From Mactromeris polynyma (Eukaryota > Mollusca > Bivalvia > Venerida > Mactridae): 64,000 nucleotides of DNA. Where the stretch lies: NCBI GenBank assembly GCA_032209605.1, contig JASFXZ010000028.1, positions 1,064,941 through 1,128,940 of the forward strand, in the 5' to 3' direction. Positions 21,806 through 33,889 of this stretch are shown here, piece after piece (within the stretch, counting starts at the first letter, position 1; each line of letters starts with the position of its first letter). Position numbers and translations under genes: made by a program. The notes below the pieces were generated by a model. That model saw nothing but the letters and a program-made list of their open reading frames with translations. It searched no databases and was not told the origin of the DNA.

Positions 21806-21969
21806 ACTAACAAAAGGCTATTTCTGAGCCAATTGGATTGTGACCGAGGGGATTTTGCGGTAAACTCGTAGGGCCACTTTCGGTGGCTCGGTCAGGTTAC
21901 TCTAATCATGCAAGTCTTTATGAATATCTAAAGAACGTCAGAAAACAATGTGATTTCCCTCCTATTAAC

Positions 21970-22022
21970 TCCTATTCATATATATAGGAGTTACGACATT
22001 GTTGCGTTGAGCCCTCGATACT
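21970..22022 (+). repeat. Half copy of the 7002-7087 hairpin
   Basis: TATATAGGAGTTACGACATT followed by GTTGCGTTGAGCCCTCGATA matches the right arm and loop of the hairpin at 7002-7087. Bases 22030-22830 beyond it show nothing recognisable. Confidence 0.7.
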
Positions 22023-22836
22023 GACCATAAAATGAACAATACAACTGTCACATTACCAAAATAATTTAAAGATGTAAATAACCGAAATATATACATTCCA
22101 CTTACGAGACATATCCGCTAACGCAACATCCTGAATACACTTAATTCACAATTATTACCGATTTGACATCACATAATCCACGATTTTAGAACTACATGTA
22201 TGTACTGCATTAACAGAGCAACTGAAACCACAGTTTAACTCAAAAGTGATTTTAACTTATTTATACAAAGTACCCCTTATGAAAGTTAATACACAAAAAT
22301 ATGCAGTATTTATGGATACACAAGTTCACTGCAGTGTGAATGTAATCTAATATACTTTACGTCATCTGACTATTTACACAGACAAGCAGCATGATAACAT
22401 ATCACATATTCTGTATCATATCAAGTGTGATAAACAAAAGTACTACGCATACAATTTATTACATTTGGCAAACTTGGTAACATTTACTAAAAGCAATTCT
22501 TAATAAAACAGTTAATTATCATCTACATGTACATATATTGTGAACATTTGGGGCGGCTGGAATTTTCTTTTCTTTTAAATAATTGCATAATCTCAACTTT
22601 GCAGGAGATACACAAGACTATTTTCATTCCAGGGATCTAATTGACTGTTTTACTGTACATTGCGTTCAATGACAGACTCTCCTCAAATTGTGTTGGTTAT
22701 ATATGTCCAGTGTTCGTTTTCAGCCGTTTTTTAACCGAGTTACACTTTAGTTATAAAATATACAAAAAGTTTTGCCCTCGTCTATGCTATTTACACAAAA
22801 ACACGGTCGCACACTCAAAGCCATATCATTGATTTA

Positions 22837-23205
22837 CAGTTAGACCTCAATAATAAGACCGCCCTAAGCATGCTTGAAAAATGGTCTTAATATTGAGATG
22901 GTCTTAATATTGAGGTGGTCTTAATATTGAGGTGGTCTTAATATTGAGATGGTCTTAATATTGAGATGGTCTTAATATTGAGGTGGTCTTAATATTGAGG
23001 TGGTCTTAATATTGAGATGGTCTTAATATTGAGGTGGTCTTAATATTGAGGTGGTCTTAATATTGAGGTGGTCTTAATATTGAAGTTGAATGAAGAGCAA
23101 AACAGTGAAAATCGACTTGAACTTTGTTCTTAATATTGAGGTGGTCTTATTATTGAGGTGGTCTTATTATTGAGGTGGTCTTTAAGTGACAACTTGGTAT
23201 GACTG
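22837..23205. mobile_element. GGTCTTAATATTGAGGT MITE, internally expanded
   Basis: The left end CAGTTAGACCTCAATAATAAG and a degraded right end (...TTTAAGTGACAACTTGG) belong to the CAGTAAAACCTCA family. The interior GGTCTTAATATTGAGGT motif is tandemly repeated more than ten times. Confidence 0.7.
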
Positions 23206-23492
23206 ATATTTACCTAAATTTAGACAAGACAGATAAATTGTTGTTATCCTAATATCCACAATAACAATATTTTATCAGTTTCACATCGCTAAGAGCTCTT
23301 ATCTGACCTACTTGAACACTCCAATTCAACGTATAAAGCCAGCATTATTGTCATAAATACTCTCATTGCCAATTGACATAATAATAACTGCAATAAAAGT
23401 GGTCACAGGAGATTGTCATGAGTTCTCTCCCTTTATCCCTTCTAGAGTTATCTTCATTTATCTTTTCTACTGTACAGAAAAAAATCACCTAA

Positions 23493-23654
23493 AGACGACC
23501 TCAATAATAAGACCACCTCAAAATTAGGAACACATTTTTCAAGTCCATTTTCACTATTTGGCTCTTCATTCAACCTCAATTTTTAGACCACCTCAATAAG
23601 AAGACCAGTTTTTAAGGATACAAAAGGTGATCTTATTATTGAGGTTTTACTGTA
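23493..23654. mobile_element. CAGTAAAACCTCA-family MITE, reverse copy
   Basis: Contains GACCTCAATAATAAGACCACC and ends ...TTATTGAGGTTTTACTG, with the family's central TCCATTTTCACT motif. Confidence 0.65.
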
Positions 23655-23679
23655 TATATGTACTATAGTATATGTACTA

Positions 23680-24045
23680 CGGAGGAGATAAAGGGAGAGA
23701 ATTTCAGAAAGAATAAAGGGAGAGAACTTGTGACAATCTTCCGTATAGTAGGGATAAATGGAGAAAACTCTAGAAGGGATAAAGGGAGAGAACTCTAGAA
23801 GGGATAAATGGAGATAACTCTAGAAGGGATAAATGGAGAGAACTCTAGAAGGGATAAATGGAGATAACTCTAGAAGGGATAAAGGGAGAGAACTTGTGAC
23901 AATCTTCTGTATAGTAGGGAAAGATGGAGATAACTCTAGAAGGGATAAAGGGAGAGAACTTGTGACAATCTTCTGTATAGTAGGGATAAATGGAGATAAC
24001 TCTAGAAGGGACAAAGGGAGAGAACTCTAGAAGGGATAAAGGGTA
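23680..24045 (+). repeat. Tandem GGGATAAAGGGAGAGAACTC repeat
   Basis: About a dozen irregular units of AACTCTAGAAGGGATAAAGG GAGAG, mixed with CTTGTGACAATCTTCTGTAT blocks. Single units also occur near 1408, 23430, 31700 and 40895. Confidence 0.85.
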
Positions 24046-24825
24046 GTCATAGTAAACCAAATGTTTTTTTAAAGATGCACAATGTATACAAGCATATATA
24101 TAAACGCGTATATGGAACAATGACACGAAGATAATTCCGAAAATTCGAATATATAAACATTACTCAAATATGCTTGTTCACGGTATGATTTTTTAAGTGT
24201 GACAATTGAATCACATGAACAATCGTATCACAAATTATCTTTAGGCAAACAACCGTCAACAAGTGCATTTTTTTTTTTAATTAGTTTTTTTTGCTGCTTT
24301 TATAGCCGTTATCGGGCTATATTCCCAATGCCAAAAAGTATATTATTTTTTCCCAATCTGATTGTAAAAAAATCCCATTAAATCTGAAGAAAACATTTTG
24401 ATTCAATTTAGCCAAAAATTGACAAAATTAGAGGCTTTACTCGCACTGGTAGTTTATATGTAAATACCAATTCTCGATTAATTAATCACTACTCATATAT
24501 TCTTAAAAATGTTGATATAATTTCCAGACTTTCTCCCCCCTCCCATTTTTATGTTTAAAGCGCAAAATTCCCAATTGGAAGGGTATGGTACATTATCCCA
24601 AAGTAGCTAAAATAAACCCTGCAAATAATAGTTTGTAGTACAATTATCACAAACGATTCAGTATATCATGCACCGAGTCACTATTGAGCACAATCGAGTT
24701 TATGTACGAAAATGAATTATTCTACTTAAAGGTGCGAATTATAGAGCCTTTTAGGCTGAAGGGGCTGAATAATTGGTTTTAGAGTTCAACGCTGGGCAGT
24801 TTGACCTACCAGTAGTAGAACAATA

Positions 24826-25937
24826 CAGTAAAACCCCAATAATACGACCACCCACGGGTCTCTTGAAAACTACTCTTATTATTGAGGTGGTCTTAATATT
24901 GAGGTTAAATAAAGAGCAAAAAAGGGAAAATGAACTTGAAAATTTGCACCCGGCGCGCCCCCCCCCTAAAATTCTCAAACCTTACATGTATGTCCATGTG
25001 CGTAGGAGCTGGGGCCGCAGGAGCAGGACATATTTTGACCCCTACTTCTCATCTGTATCTTAAACTAGTCAAAACCAGTCACACATTGTATTGGCATTCA
25101 GCCAAGATATTTAATACGCATGACAACGTGTTATCATCGCTACCAGACAGGGACCGTCGCTAGTACCCTGACTGCTATCTAGGGTGTGAAAACAGTCGGC
25201 GGCTTAATGAAGGTATGAAAGGAAGCATACTAACCAAGTGACAAGTATATTTATATTGGCATTGTTTTGAATCTTAAAGTTTTGATAATTACATTTACTT
25301 GACGATCAATTAAATGGCGATAATCTCATTTACTCACAAAAAGTATTTTAACAGTGCACACAGACACAAATTAAATACATATTCTGAATCTCCATTATGA
25401 AAGTAGACTTTGAAATGGATGTTCCAAAATATATCCCTAAAAGTCCCGTGTTTTTTTACAAAATTACACATATCACGGACATATAAACCATGTTCGTACA
25501 CATAATTATACATGCATGAATAAATGTAATAATTTTTTTTTAGGAAAATATCATTTTAAAAGTGATGGATTTTGTGCCTGTCAAAGGTGATTTCCTTAAA
25601 ATGTTCTAATCCGGAGGGGATACCCCTCCCGTACCCACCCCATCGTCGGCACCAATGCTCAATACCTTCCTACGCGCCCGATGTCTGTGTATGAATACGG
25701 AAATGTACAGATATCCTTAATTATAAGATTTTAAAATAAGCGATTCTGATTTATTGTAGCAGTATATACTATCATGATGATGTTTATAAACAGTCATGGC
25801 CGTTTAACAAGGCTTGAGCAAAACCCAAAAAAAGGGACGCCCCCCCCCCCTAACTCCCAATCCTGGATCCGCCCTGTTGTGTTCTTAATTATGAGGTGGT
25901 CTAATTATTGAGGTGGTCTTAAAGTGAGGTTTTACTG
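24826..25937. mobile_element. CAGTAAAACC-family MITE split by a later insertion
   Basis: The left end is CAGTAAAACCCCAATAATAC and the right end ...AAAGTGAGGTTTTACTG, with TA on both sides (24824-24825, 25938-25939). Intact relatives are about 180 bases. Here about 0.9 kb of foreign sequence, with C-runs at both borders (near 24960 and 25840), separates GAACTTGAAAATTT from GTGTTCTTAATTATG. Confidence 0.65.
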
Positions 25938-26159
25938 TATTGATTATAGAGAGAAGTTTGTTTGGATTTGTAATCAGTTCCAGTCATCAACAGTGTTTGC
26001 CGCGACCGAGTGCCAGCCAAAAAGAGTTCATTGTATTTAATATTTGCATAATTATAATAATTATATAAATTATAAAAGATTTTTACTGAAACTTTTATAC
26101 TGTTGGCAGCAAGAATCTCGCCAGTGACGTTTTCAAGTTTCTGTCCACAAGCAATCTTC

Positions 26160-26870
26160 GACATAACCCACTTGTCAGAAGCCAGGGACAGGTAAAATTA
26201 CTGTCGGACAAGTAAAAACTCCATTTTGTCCGCCCGAACGGGCAAGTCATGTTCATGTTCCGATCTGTCACAAAAAATTTATGAAGTAGTATGTACCCGG
26301 TAATACTTGTTGACTGGTTTTCATTTATTATCACTTTTGTTTGTGTAACAGCAAATCAAAACATCATATTTAAGCGGTATTTTGACAAAAACTAAACCTG
26401 GAGACCCATTAACTTTTATTCTGGCAAGTGAAAGCTAGTGAATTCGGGCAAGTGGAAATTGCAAGTTGTCTGCCCGAATGGGCAAGTCCTTCAAAAAAAT
26501 TATTGTGAAGACTGCACAAGTGGTTGCCAAGAACTCCTTAGCCAAATTAACATGAACATACATTCTGTAGTGATCTGGTATGAGAGCGATACTGTCAACC
26601 TGACCAGCTCGGCTGGTAGAGTGCTATGCAAGTGTTGTGGTAGTGGTGGGCTCAGGTCCAACCAAGTGCCAAATTCTTGCTACTATTGTAGATCCCAGAG
26701 GAAAAAAACATGACCCCAAATGGGATTGAACCTGGGACCTCTTGCACTTCTCCCCAACAATTTGAAGCAAGGCCTCAAATGCACCATCCCTGCAATTTCT
26801 AGCCTGTTACCGCTCCCCCGGTGGCCCATACCCGCACTCCTGGGTATGCTTGTCAGTAGAACGCTTACTA
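26160..26870. repeat. GCCCGAACGGGCAAGTC repeats and tRNA-like SINE pieces
   Basis: CCGCCCGAACGGGCAAGTC (near 26228) and TGCCCGAATGGGCAAGTCC (near 26470) are diverged copies. 26597-26630 has an A-box-like CAGCTCGGCTGGTAGAGTG. Near 26725-26745 a minus-strand B-box (GGTTCAATCCC) follows. No gene is supported; open frames here are short and cross these repeats. Confidence 0.45.
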
Positions 26871-27471
26871 TAGTTCAGGTATGCACCAAGCCTCCAAAGT
26901 TCGCATTATTATATCGTTAAAAAAGTCGACAACTATACTAAAAGTTGCCAACATATCCGAATGTGTACTATCCGAAAGTAAATACATTATAGCTGTCAAT
27001 GGTTAAAATTATAAATATATATCTGTTAAAGACAAAATAGAGCTAGCATACATAAATGATTGACAAAATCTACTGAAATTGTATTAAAACTATTCATATA
27101 TACTTAAGGACAAGTTGTCTTGTGAAATTTCGTGGTATTCCGTCGTGAGAATGTTTTCGTCCATAGTTAATGATAATTTCCAGCTTGTACCGTTCTAATT
27201 CCGTACACATTTTCGAAGATTAACTAGCTGCATCGCTCGACGGACATATATCTCCGTGATCGCTCTGCATGAAGAACGCGCTTTTAAGTTATGCATGAGA
27301 AGATATGTTGTTATACTTAACTTCAAAATTGGGTGTCTATAAAAATTATCCTACAATAAAAAAAAAAAATTCTCTAAAATCCAGAGTTTCTGGGGCCAAC
27401 CAAAGACCAAAATACTCAAACTGGTCCTAACAATAATACCCTCAAGTGTATACCCTTAGAGTGTTAAAATA

Positions 27472-27649
27472 CAGTTGAGCCTCAATAATAAGACCAAACC
27501 TTGGGACCCTTGAAAACTGGTATTTTTTTGAGGTGGTCTTAATATTGAGGTAGTATAAATAGCAAAACAGTGAAAATGGACTTAAAAATTGTGTTCTTAA
27601 TATTGAGGTGGTCTTATTATTGGTGTGGTCTTTAAGTGAGACTTTACCA
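27472..27649. mobile_element. CAGTAAAACCTCA-family MITE, near full length
   Basis: Runs from CAGTTGAGCCTCAATAATAA to ...TTTAAGTGAGACTTTACCAT, with GGTCTTAATATTGAGGT inside and a TA at the left border. It is about 178 bases, the typical size of the family. Confidence 0.65.
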
Positions 27650-28360
27650 TACATATTTTCTCGAATCTCCGTGCTTTTGTCGTGGTTGTGCTCTTCCACT
27701 GCATGGAACTCTGTAGTCTGTACGCACCAAAACCGCGGTGTTTTCAAGATGGCGGACGTGAAATGTTGAAAAGGTTAGTGTCGTTTGTTTTTGGTCAGAT
27801 CTTTTTTAATAGGTCGTCCTCGACTTTAAATTTTATATGAAATAAAAAAGCTTGAAATTGGGAACCAACGGTTACTATTCGTTTTTATCGAACCGTACGC
27901 TCCACATAGCGCTTTGATTCCACTACCGTTACATTCACACGAGGGTGAATATGAAGGTATCGGAATAAGCGCCCGATGTTATTAAAGGAGAGTAATCGAA
28001 CCGTAGCATCTTCATATAATGCCTATCAGAACACGATGTTTTAAGGAAGTTGAAAAATGAAGCGAGAGACCGAAAGAAAACTGGCGATCTTTTCTCTGAA
28101 ACGAAGACCTCGATTAATCAACTAGGATAGATCTATGAAACCGACAGAGTTCCTCACACATGAGCATTATTTTACGTTCAACACTCGCTAAAATAGATGT
28201 TTTGAACGTTTGAAATTTGGCGTGCTGTATGCCGCGGAGCTAAACGTAAACGTGACTTCTACGGCGCATGGTACTTCATGCTTCTATATCCATTAAAATG
28301 ACCATATAGCGGTTATAAATGTTAAGTTAGATAGCTGTTAAATCGATTTAATCCCCCCGT
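27650..28360. other. No gene recognised; possible promoter-like stretch
   Basis: AAGATGGCGGACGTG near 27750 resembles a YY1-type start region, but its frame stops after six codons (before GTTAGT). ACGCTCCACATAGCGCTTTG at 27897 recurs near 44119 and is repetitive. Nothing else is supported. Confidence 0.4.
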
Positions 28361-28364
28361 ATTT

Positions 28365-28560
28365 TTACTGACAGTTCCAAGACTGTAAATCGTTGTGTGG
28401 TTATTATTTCTTTATGTTTATAGATGTATGTTAAGTTCCCCTTTCCTCGTGTGCTGTTCTTTTACTTGACTATAATATCCATGTTTGTCCTCTTTGATTC
28501 TCCTAGTTATCCCTTACGGTCAGCCAGGCCATTCATTGCACCCCTATTATTTCTTGTTTA
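28365..28560 (+). repeat. Dispersed repeat R1, partial copy
   Basis: ACTGACAGTTCCAAG...GGTTATTATTTCTTTATG...TTGATTCTCCTAGTTATCCC...AGGCCATTCATTGC matches copies at 32641-32860, 39577-40010 and 62455-62815. Confidence 0.7.
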
Positions 28561-29224
28561 AATGCTTGTTAAATGAAATTGTGATTAAACAACTCGACTT
28601 TGTTCGGACAATGAGAATGAAGTTGAGGACACAATAATAAACTGTAGTGCAGGGTTGTTTTCTGGTGGCAAAATATGGAGTCATACAAGTTTCACAACTG
28701 ACGGCGGCCGAAATTGCGCTTCAAACATCACAGCATATCCATGAATTCTCACCTACCTTATCCGACATCGGCGACAATCGATTATGAACTAATCGATTAT
28801 AATCGGACATTTTGACAGCTTTTTGACATCTGTAAATTGTGTTTATCTATTTCTTCAAGTTATAGGATCAAATCTGTATTAACATCCACGCTCATCTATA
28901 CATAGAAAACAACGCATCTTGGTCCGTTCAGTGCCAGTTACCTAGTATGAGTGTGCTAACAATGTACCTGTTCTTGCGTATACTTTTTTATCGGACGGAC
29001 ACATGGCTATATAGATATGAATGATATACATGTATACTTCAAATATTTGTTTTCTTCACTGAATTTGACACAAGTTGTAATAAACAAGACATTTAACTCC
29101 CGACTTTCTTGGAAGAAAACTTCTCTGTGACCAAAGAACTCCATGTATAAACTGTTGCATGTGGCGATTTTGACATGAGCACATGTATGAACAATTTAAT
29201 ATTGCTCCAACTTTATTCAGGTAC

Positions 29225-29330
29225 TGTGAAGATAGTGGAAGCATATATCTCCTAAGGCCAGATTCAAACTCACGACCTCTGTGTTTGAGTAAATAGCTTA
29301 TACCCCTATACCGCTCTATCATTGTGTCAC
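29225..29330 (-). mobile_element. tRNA-like SINE head beside the 58-bp array
   Basis: The minus strand reads ATGATAGAGCGGTATAGGGG (A-box region) and GAGTTTGAATCTGG (B-box). Its first bases continue directly into the 58-bp array, whose monomer contains the same GTGACACAATGATAGAGCGG sequence. Confidence 0.55.
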
Positions 29331-30770
29331 CCAGCTAGCACCCCATTGCCTCAGATAGGCTACCTAAACCGCTCTATCACTGTGTCACCCAGCTAGCACA
29401 CCATTGCCTCAGATAGGCTAGCTATACCGCTCTATCATTGTGTCACCCAGCTAGCACCCCATTGCCTCAGATAGGCTACATATACCGCTCTATCACTGTG
29501 CCACCCAGCTAGCACCCCATTGCCTCAGATAGGCTACATATACCGCTCTATCACTGTGCCACCCAGCTAGCACCCCATTGCCTCAGATAGGCTACATATA
29601 CCGCTCTATCATTGTGTCACCCAGCTAGCACACCATTGCCTCAGATAGGCTACATATACCGCTATATCACTGTGCCACCCAGCTAGCACCCCATTGCCTC
29701 AGATAGGCTACCTATACCGCTCTACCACTGTGCCACCCAGCTAGCACCCCATTGCCTCAGATAGGCTACATATACCGCTCTATCACTGTGCCACCCAGCT
29801 AGCACCCCATTGCCTCAGATAGGCTACCTATACCGCTCTAGATATCGCTGTGCCACCCAGCTAGCACCCCATTGCCTCAGATAGGCTACATATACCGCTC
29901 TATCACTGTGTCACCCAGCTAGCACCCCATTGCCTCAGATAGGCTACCTAAACCGCTCTATCACTGTGTCACCCAGCTAGCACACCATTGCCTCAGATAG
30001 GCTAGCTATACCGCTCTATCATTGTGTCACCCAGCTAGCACCCCATTGCCTCAGATAGGCTACATATACCGCTCTATCACTGTGCCACCCAGCTAGCACC
30101 CCATTGCCTCAGATAGGCTACATATACCGCTCTATCACTGTGCCACCCAGCTAGCACCCCATTGCCTCAGATAGGCTACATATACCGCTCTATCATTGTG
30201 TCACCCAGCTAGCACACCATTGCCTCAGATAGGCTACATATACCGCTATATCACTGTGCCACCCAGCTAGCACCCCATTGCCTCAGATAGGCTACCTATA
30301 CCGCTCTACCACTGTGCCACCCAGCTAGCACCCCATTGCCTCAGATAGGCTACATATACCGCTCTATCACTGTGCCACCCAGCTAGCACCCCATTGCCTC
30401 AGATAGGCTACCTATACCGCTCTAGATATCGCTGTGCCACCCAGCTAGCACCCCATTGCCCCAGATAGGCTACATATACCGCTCTATCACTGTGTCACCC
30501 AGCTAGCACCCCATTGCCTCAGATAGGCTACATATACCGCTCTATCACTGTGTCACCCAGCTAGCACCCCATTGCCTCAGATAGGCTACCTATACCGCTC
30601 TATCACTGTGTCACCCAGCTAGCACCCCATTGCCTCAGATAGGCTACATATACCGCTCTATCACTGTGTCACCCAGCTAGCACCCCATTGCCTCAGATAG
30701 ACTACCTATACCGCTCTATCACTGTGCCACCCAGCTAGCACCCCATTGCCTCAGATAGGCTACCTATACC
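29310..30770. repeat. 58-bp satellite with 584-bp higher-order repeat
   Basis: About 25 copies of a unit starting CCGCTCTATCACTGTGCCAC and ending GATAGGCTACATATA. A ten-unit block (about 29363-29946) is repeated at 29947-30530 with the same private variants. These include AAACCGCTC and the 4-base insertion TCTAGATATCGCTG at 29838 and 30422. The 584-bp offset equals 10 x 58 plus 4. Confidence 0.95.
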
Positions 30771-30779
30771 AGTCAATCT

Positions 30780-31320
30780 CCCGGACAGGAACCATTCATT
30801 TATTAATTCCAAAATACAGCTAAACTCAATGACACATTGCCCAGGGTGACACATTATATTTATTGACTATGAAACTATTAAATGCATCGGTAACGACTTA
30901 AAACTTAATGTACATCCAACTTTTGTACTTTTATGACAAGTAATGTTTACGAGAAGAAATACTTTAAGGTATGCGTACCTTACACTATAAACACATTTAC
31001 AACATATCCAAAATCTGGTATAAGTGTATGGTGGCTTTTAGTGGATACGTGAGGTAATAGGTCGTGGCCAGGAGGCAATGGGTCGAATTAGTAGGCGGCA
31101 TTTAACACTCAATTTTCTTGTGACTTTCTCACTCTCTAATGTGTTGTAGACTGTTGCTTCCATTGAGTTGTGGGGTAGACATTGTCTTATGTATGCGGCG
31201 TTCCATGTCACAATTTAATTCCTCTGTCTACTTCGGTAACATTAATAAAGACTTCGAGCGAGAACGTCATTCATACAAAATGCATAGCCAACCCTAAAAC
31301 ATCAGGAGACATAAAAGTTA
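30780..31320. other. No gene; one R1 fragment
   Basis: 31135-31210 holds an R1 fragment (GACATTGTCTTATGTATGCGGCG). Nothing else is recognised. Confidence 0.4.
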
Positions 31321-31321
31321 G

Positions 31322-31545
31322 TGAGCTCTGCTATGGGATTTTCTGTAAGTGACGTCATTTCAAGAAAACGCAACATGTGATGTCACTATTTGCAAGCAGG
31401 AAACAATATTAACTCTATATGGTCACTTCGTTCTCATAGTGACATATGGGGCAAATATTGCTTACTGTCACATGGTGACGTCACATGTGGCGTTTTCTAG
31501 AAATGACGTCACTTAAAGAAGAGGTTGGAAATCGTTCAGTGGCGC
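31322..31545. mobile_element. Palindromic CRE-bearing repeat, copy 1
   Basis: The left arm AAGTGACGTCATTTCAAGAA and the right-arm complement AAGTGACGTCATTTCTAGAA continue into AACGC(A/C)ACATGTGA. The element is an imperfect palindrome with TGACGTCA on each side. Copies: 41437-41572, 53059-53236, 54691-54930. Confidence 0.75.
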
Positions 31546-31549
31546 GCAT

Positions 31550-32510
31550 TATAATTTATATAGATCTACTTATATATACGAACTAACTACAAAAACAAAA
31601 CTTACGAAACACTTACATTAATGATGGGTAAATTAGGGGTACCTCTCTGGAATGTCAGTGCCGAAACCCGTAAATACACTGGGGATGTCTCGAGTTTTCT
31701 CCCTTTACTCATTCTAAAGTTATCTCCCTTTATCTCTGCTATAGTATATTTTTGTTAAGTTGAACGATTTCGTTATATTTTTGCAGTTTTCCTTTTACTT
31801 TCTGTTCCTATATACTTTGTTATTAAAAAAAGAAAAGGAATTTGTTCAACTTTCACTTTTCATATACATGTGTATATTACATTTGAAACACATTAAATAA
31901 ATTTTTATCTTAAAATCAAACAAGGTGACCTATTATTTTTATTTCATATTATCATTCAGACAGTGACTCTCATATAGTATACCAAGTTGTAAGAAAATCC
32001 CCGCACTAGAAAAAATATAGAAAAATTGTATCTATTTTGTTCTATTTTCATATGAAATATGCACGTTTTAATCGTCATTATCATAAAATTGAGCAAGGTG
32101 ACCTATCAGTTTTATTTCATATTTTGGCAACATACATCACACTGATCAAATATACAAAGTGTAATGGAAACCTCCGCATTAAAAAAATGGCCCTATTATT
32201 GTTGAATACATTTGCCTTTAATGGCTTATTAGAAACCAGAGTAACGATACCCGAAAGGAGTCGTACAAGGCACGACAGGAAGAGCAACATTTCAACATCC
32301 GGCACCATGTTCACACAGGATCAACTGATCTGGACTAACTGTGATCTATAAAATATTTGCCATTTTCTAGACATAATTGAACACCTTTTCGAGTTTTCTC
32401 ATAAACTTACATAAAATACCTAAACATCTTCCAATTTCTGGCCATTGACACATCTAGTTATTGAACACATTAACATGCCGATTTTCATAATATCATTAAA
32501 TACCAGTCAT
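31550..32510. other. No recognisable gene
   Basis: AT-rich sequence. The short open frame at 32037-32351 has no family features and no splice support. Confidence 0.4.
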
Positions 32511-32514
32511 CGAC

Positions 32515-32642
32515 AGGTAAGCAAATGGTAACCATTATTCAACTTGCTAACGGCTCGCCTACCGGCCATGTACCGGGGTTCAAACCTTCGACCTCTCGCT
32601 ACCAAGACGGATAATTTAACCACTCGGCCATTGGAGACGATT
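32515..32642 (-). mobile_element. SINE type C, head region
   Basis: The minus strand has TGGCCGAGTGGTTAAATTATC (Leu-like A-box), GGTTTGAACCCCGG (B-box) and GCCGGTAGGCGAGCCGTTAG. It matches 46936-47195. Confidence 0.7.
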
Positions 32643-32860
32643 TATGACAGTATTTTACTGAAAGTTCCAAGGCTATATGGTTATTATTTCTATTTATGTT
32701 TTAAATGTATGTTAAATTTCACTCCCCCTGTGCAATTATTGTCTTGATATAGTGTTCATGTTATTTTCTCCCCACTTTCGGCCTATTGTTGCCAGCTTTC
32801 TTGAATTGTCCTGTGATGTATTCCATCCATTATTCCCATGAATTGGCGAGGAATTTATGA
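32641..32860 (+). repeat. Dispersed repeat R1, partial copy
   Basis: ACTGAAAGTTCCAAGGCTAT, GGTTATTATTTCTATTTATG and CTATTGTTGCCAGCTTTCTTG match the R1 copies. Bases 32861-33165 show nothing further. Confidence 0.65.
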
Positions 32861-33171
32861 CCGTTATTGGTACGTTCATTATTTAATAATTTTTTTGTTG
32901 AACTTTGATAATAACAGTAAACAGGTCGACGCATTCAGTGCGGTATTTAGCCTCCAGATAAAAGTAAAAGTATGAAATCATTAGCCAGGCAGTTGGAAAA
33001 CCTTCAGTGTAATAAACCACAAATAGAGATAAATTAATGTGATTTTCGCGGTGTACATAACTAAGAGACTTAACAGTCATAAGGTTTCATTTTTATATCT
33101 AAACTTACCCCGTTTTTCGAGTATCGATCCGGAATGAAACGACTCTGTCAACCGATCGTATACATTGTATA

Positions 33172-33883
33172 CAGTAAAACCTCAATAATAAGACCACCCT
33201 TGTATACATTGTATACAGTAAAACCTCAATAATAAGACCACCCTTGAGACCCTTGTATACATTGTATACAGTAAAACCTCAATAATAAGACCACCCTTGT
33301 ATACATTGTATACAGTAAAACCTCAATAATAAGACCACCCTTGTATACATTGTATACAGTAAAACCTCAATAATAAGACCACCCTTGAGACCCTTGTATA
33401 CATTGTATACAGTAAAACCTCAATAATAAGACCACCCTTGTATACATTGTATACAGTAAAACCTCAATAATAAGACCACCCTTGTATACATTGTATACAG
33501 TAAAACCTCAATAATAAGACCACCCTTGTATACATTGTATACAGTAAAACCTCAATAATAAGACCACCCTTGGGACCCTCGATCGTATACATTGTATACA
33601 GTAAAACCTCAATAATAAGACCACCCTTGGGACCCTCGATCGTATACATTGTATACAGTAAAACCTCAATAATAAGACCACCCTTGGGACCCTTGATCGT
33701 ATACATTGTATACAGTAAAACCTCAATAATAAGACCACCCTTGGGACCCTTGAAAACTGGTCTTAATATTTAGGCGGTCTTACTATTTAGGTTGAAGAGC
33801 AAAACATTGAAAATGGACTTAAGTTTGTTCTTAATTTAGAGGTGGTCTTATTATTGCAGTGATCTTTAAGTGAGGTTTTATTG
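33172..33883. mobile_element. MITE with its 5' end tandemly repeated twelve times
   Basis: CAGTAAAACCTCAATAATAA starts at 33172, 33216, 33269, 33313, 33357, 33410, 33454, 33498, 33542, 33599, 33656 and 33713. Spacings are 44, 53 and 57 bases, separated by the palindrome GTATACATTGTATAC. Only the last copy runs on through a full MITE to ...TGAGGTTTTATTG at 33883 with TA beyond. Confidence 0.9.
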
Positions 33884-33889
33884 TATATA

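Noticed and set aside
27750..27775. AAGATGGCGGACGTG start-like sequence
   Set aside because: Good start context, but the frame ends after six codons before a GTTAGT donor; at most part of an untranslated exon.
29310..30770. CRISPR-like regular repeat array
   Set aside because: The whole 58-bp monomer is repeated with no unique spacers, in an intron-rich animal genome.
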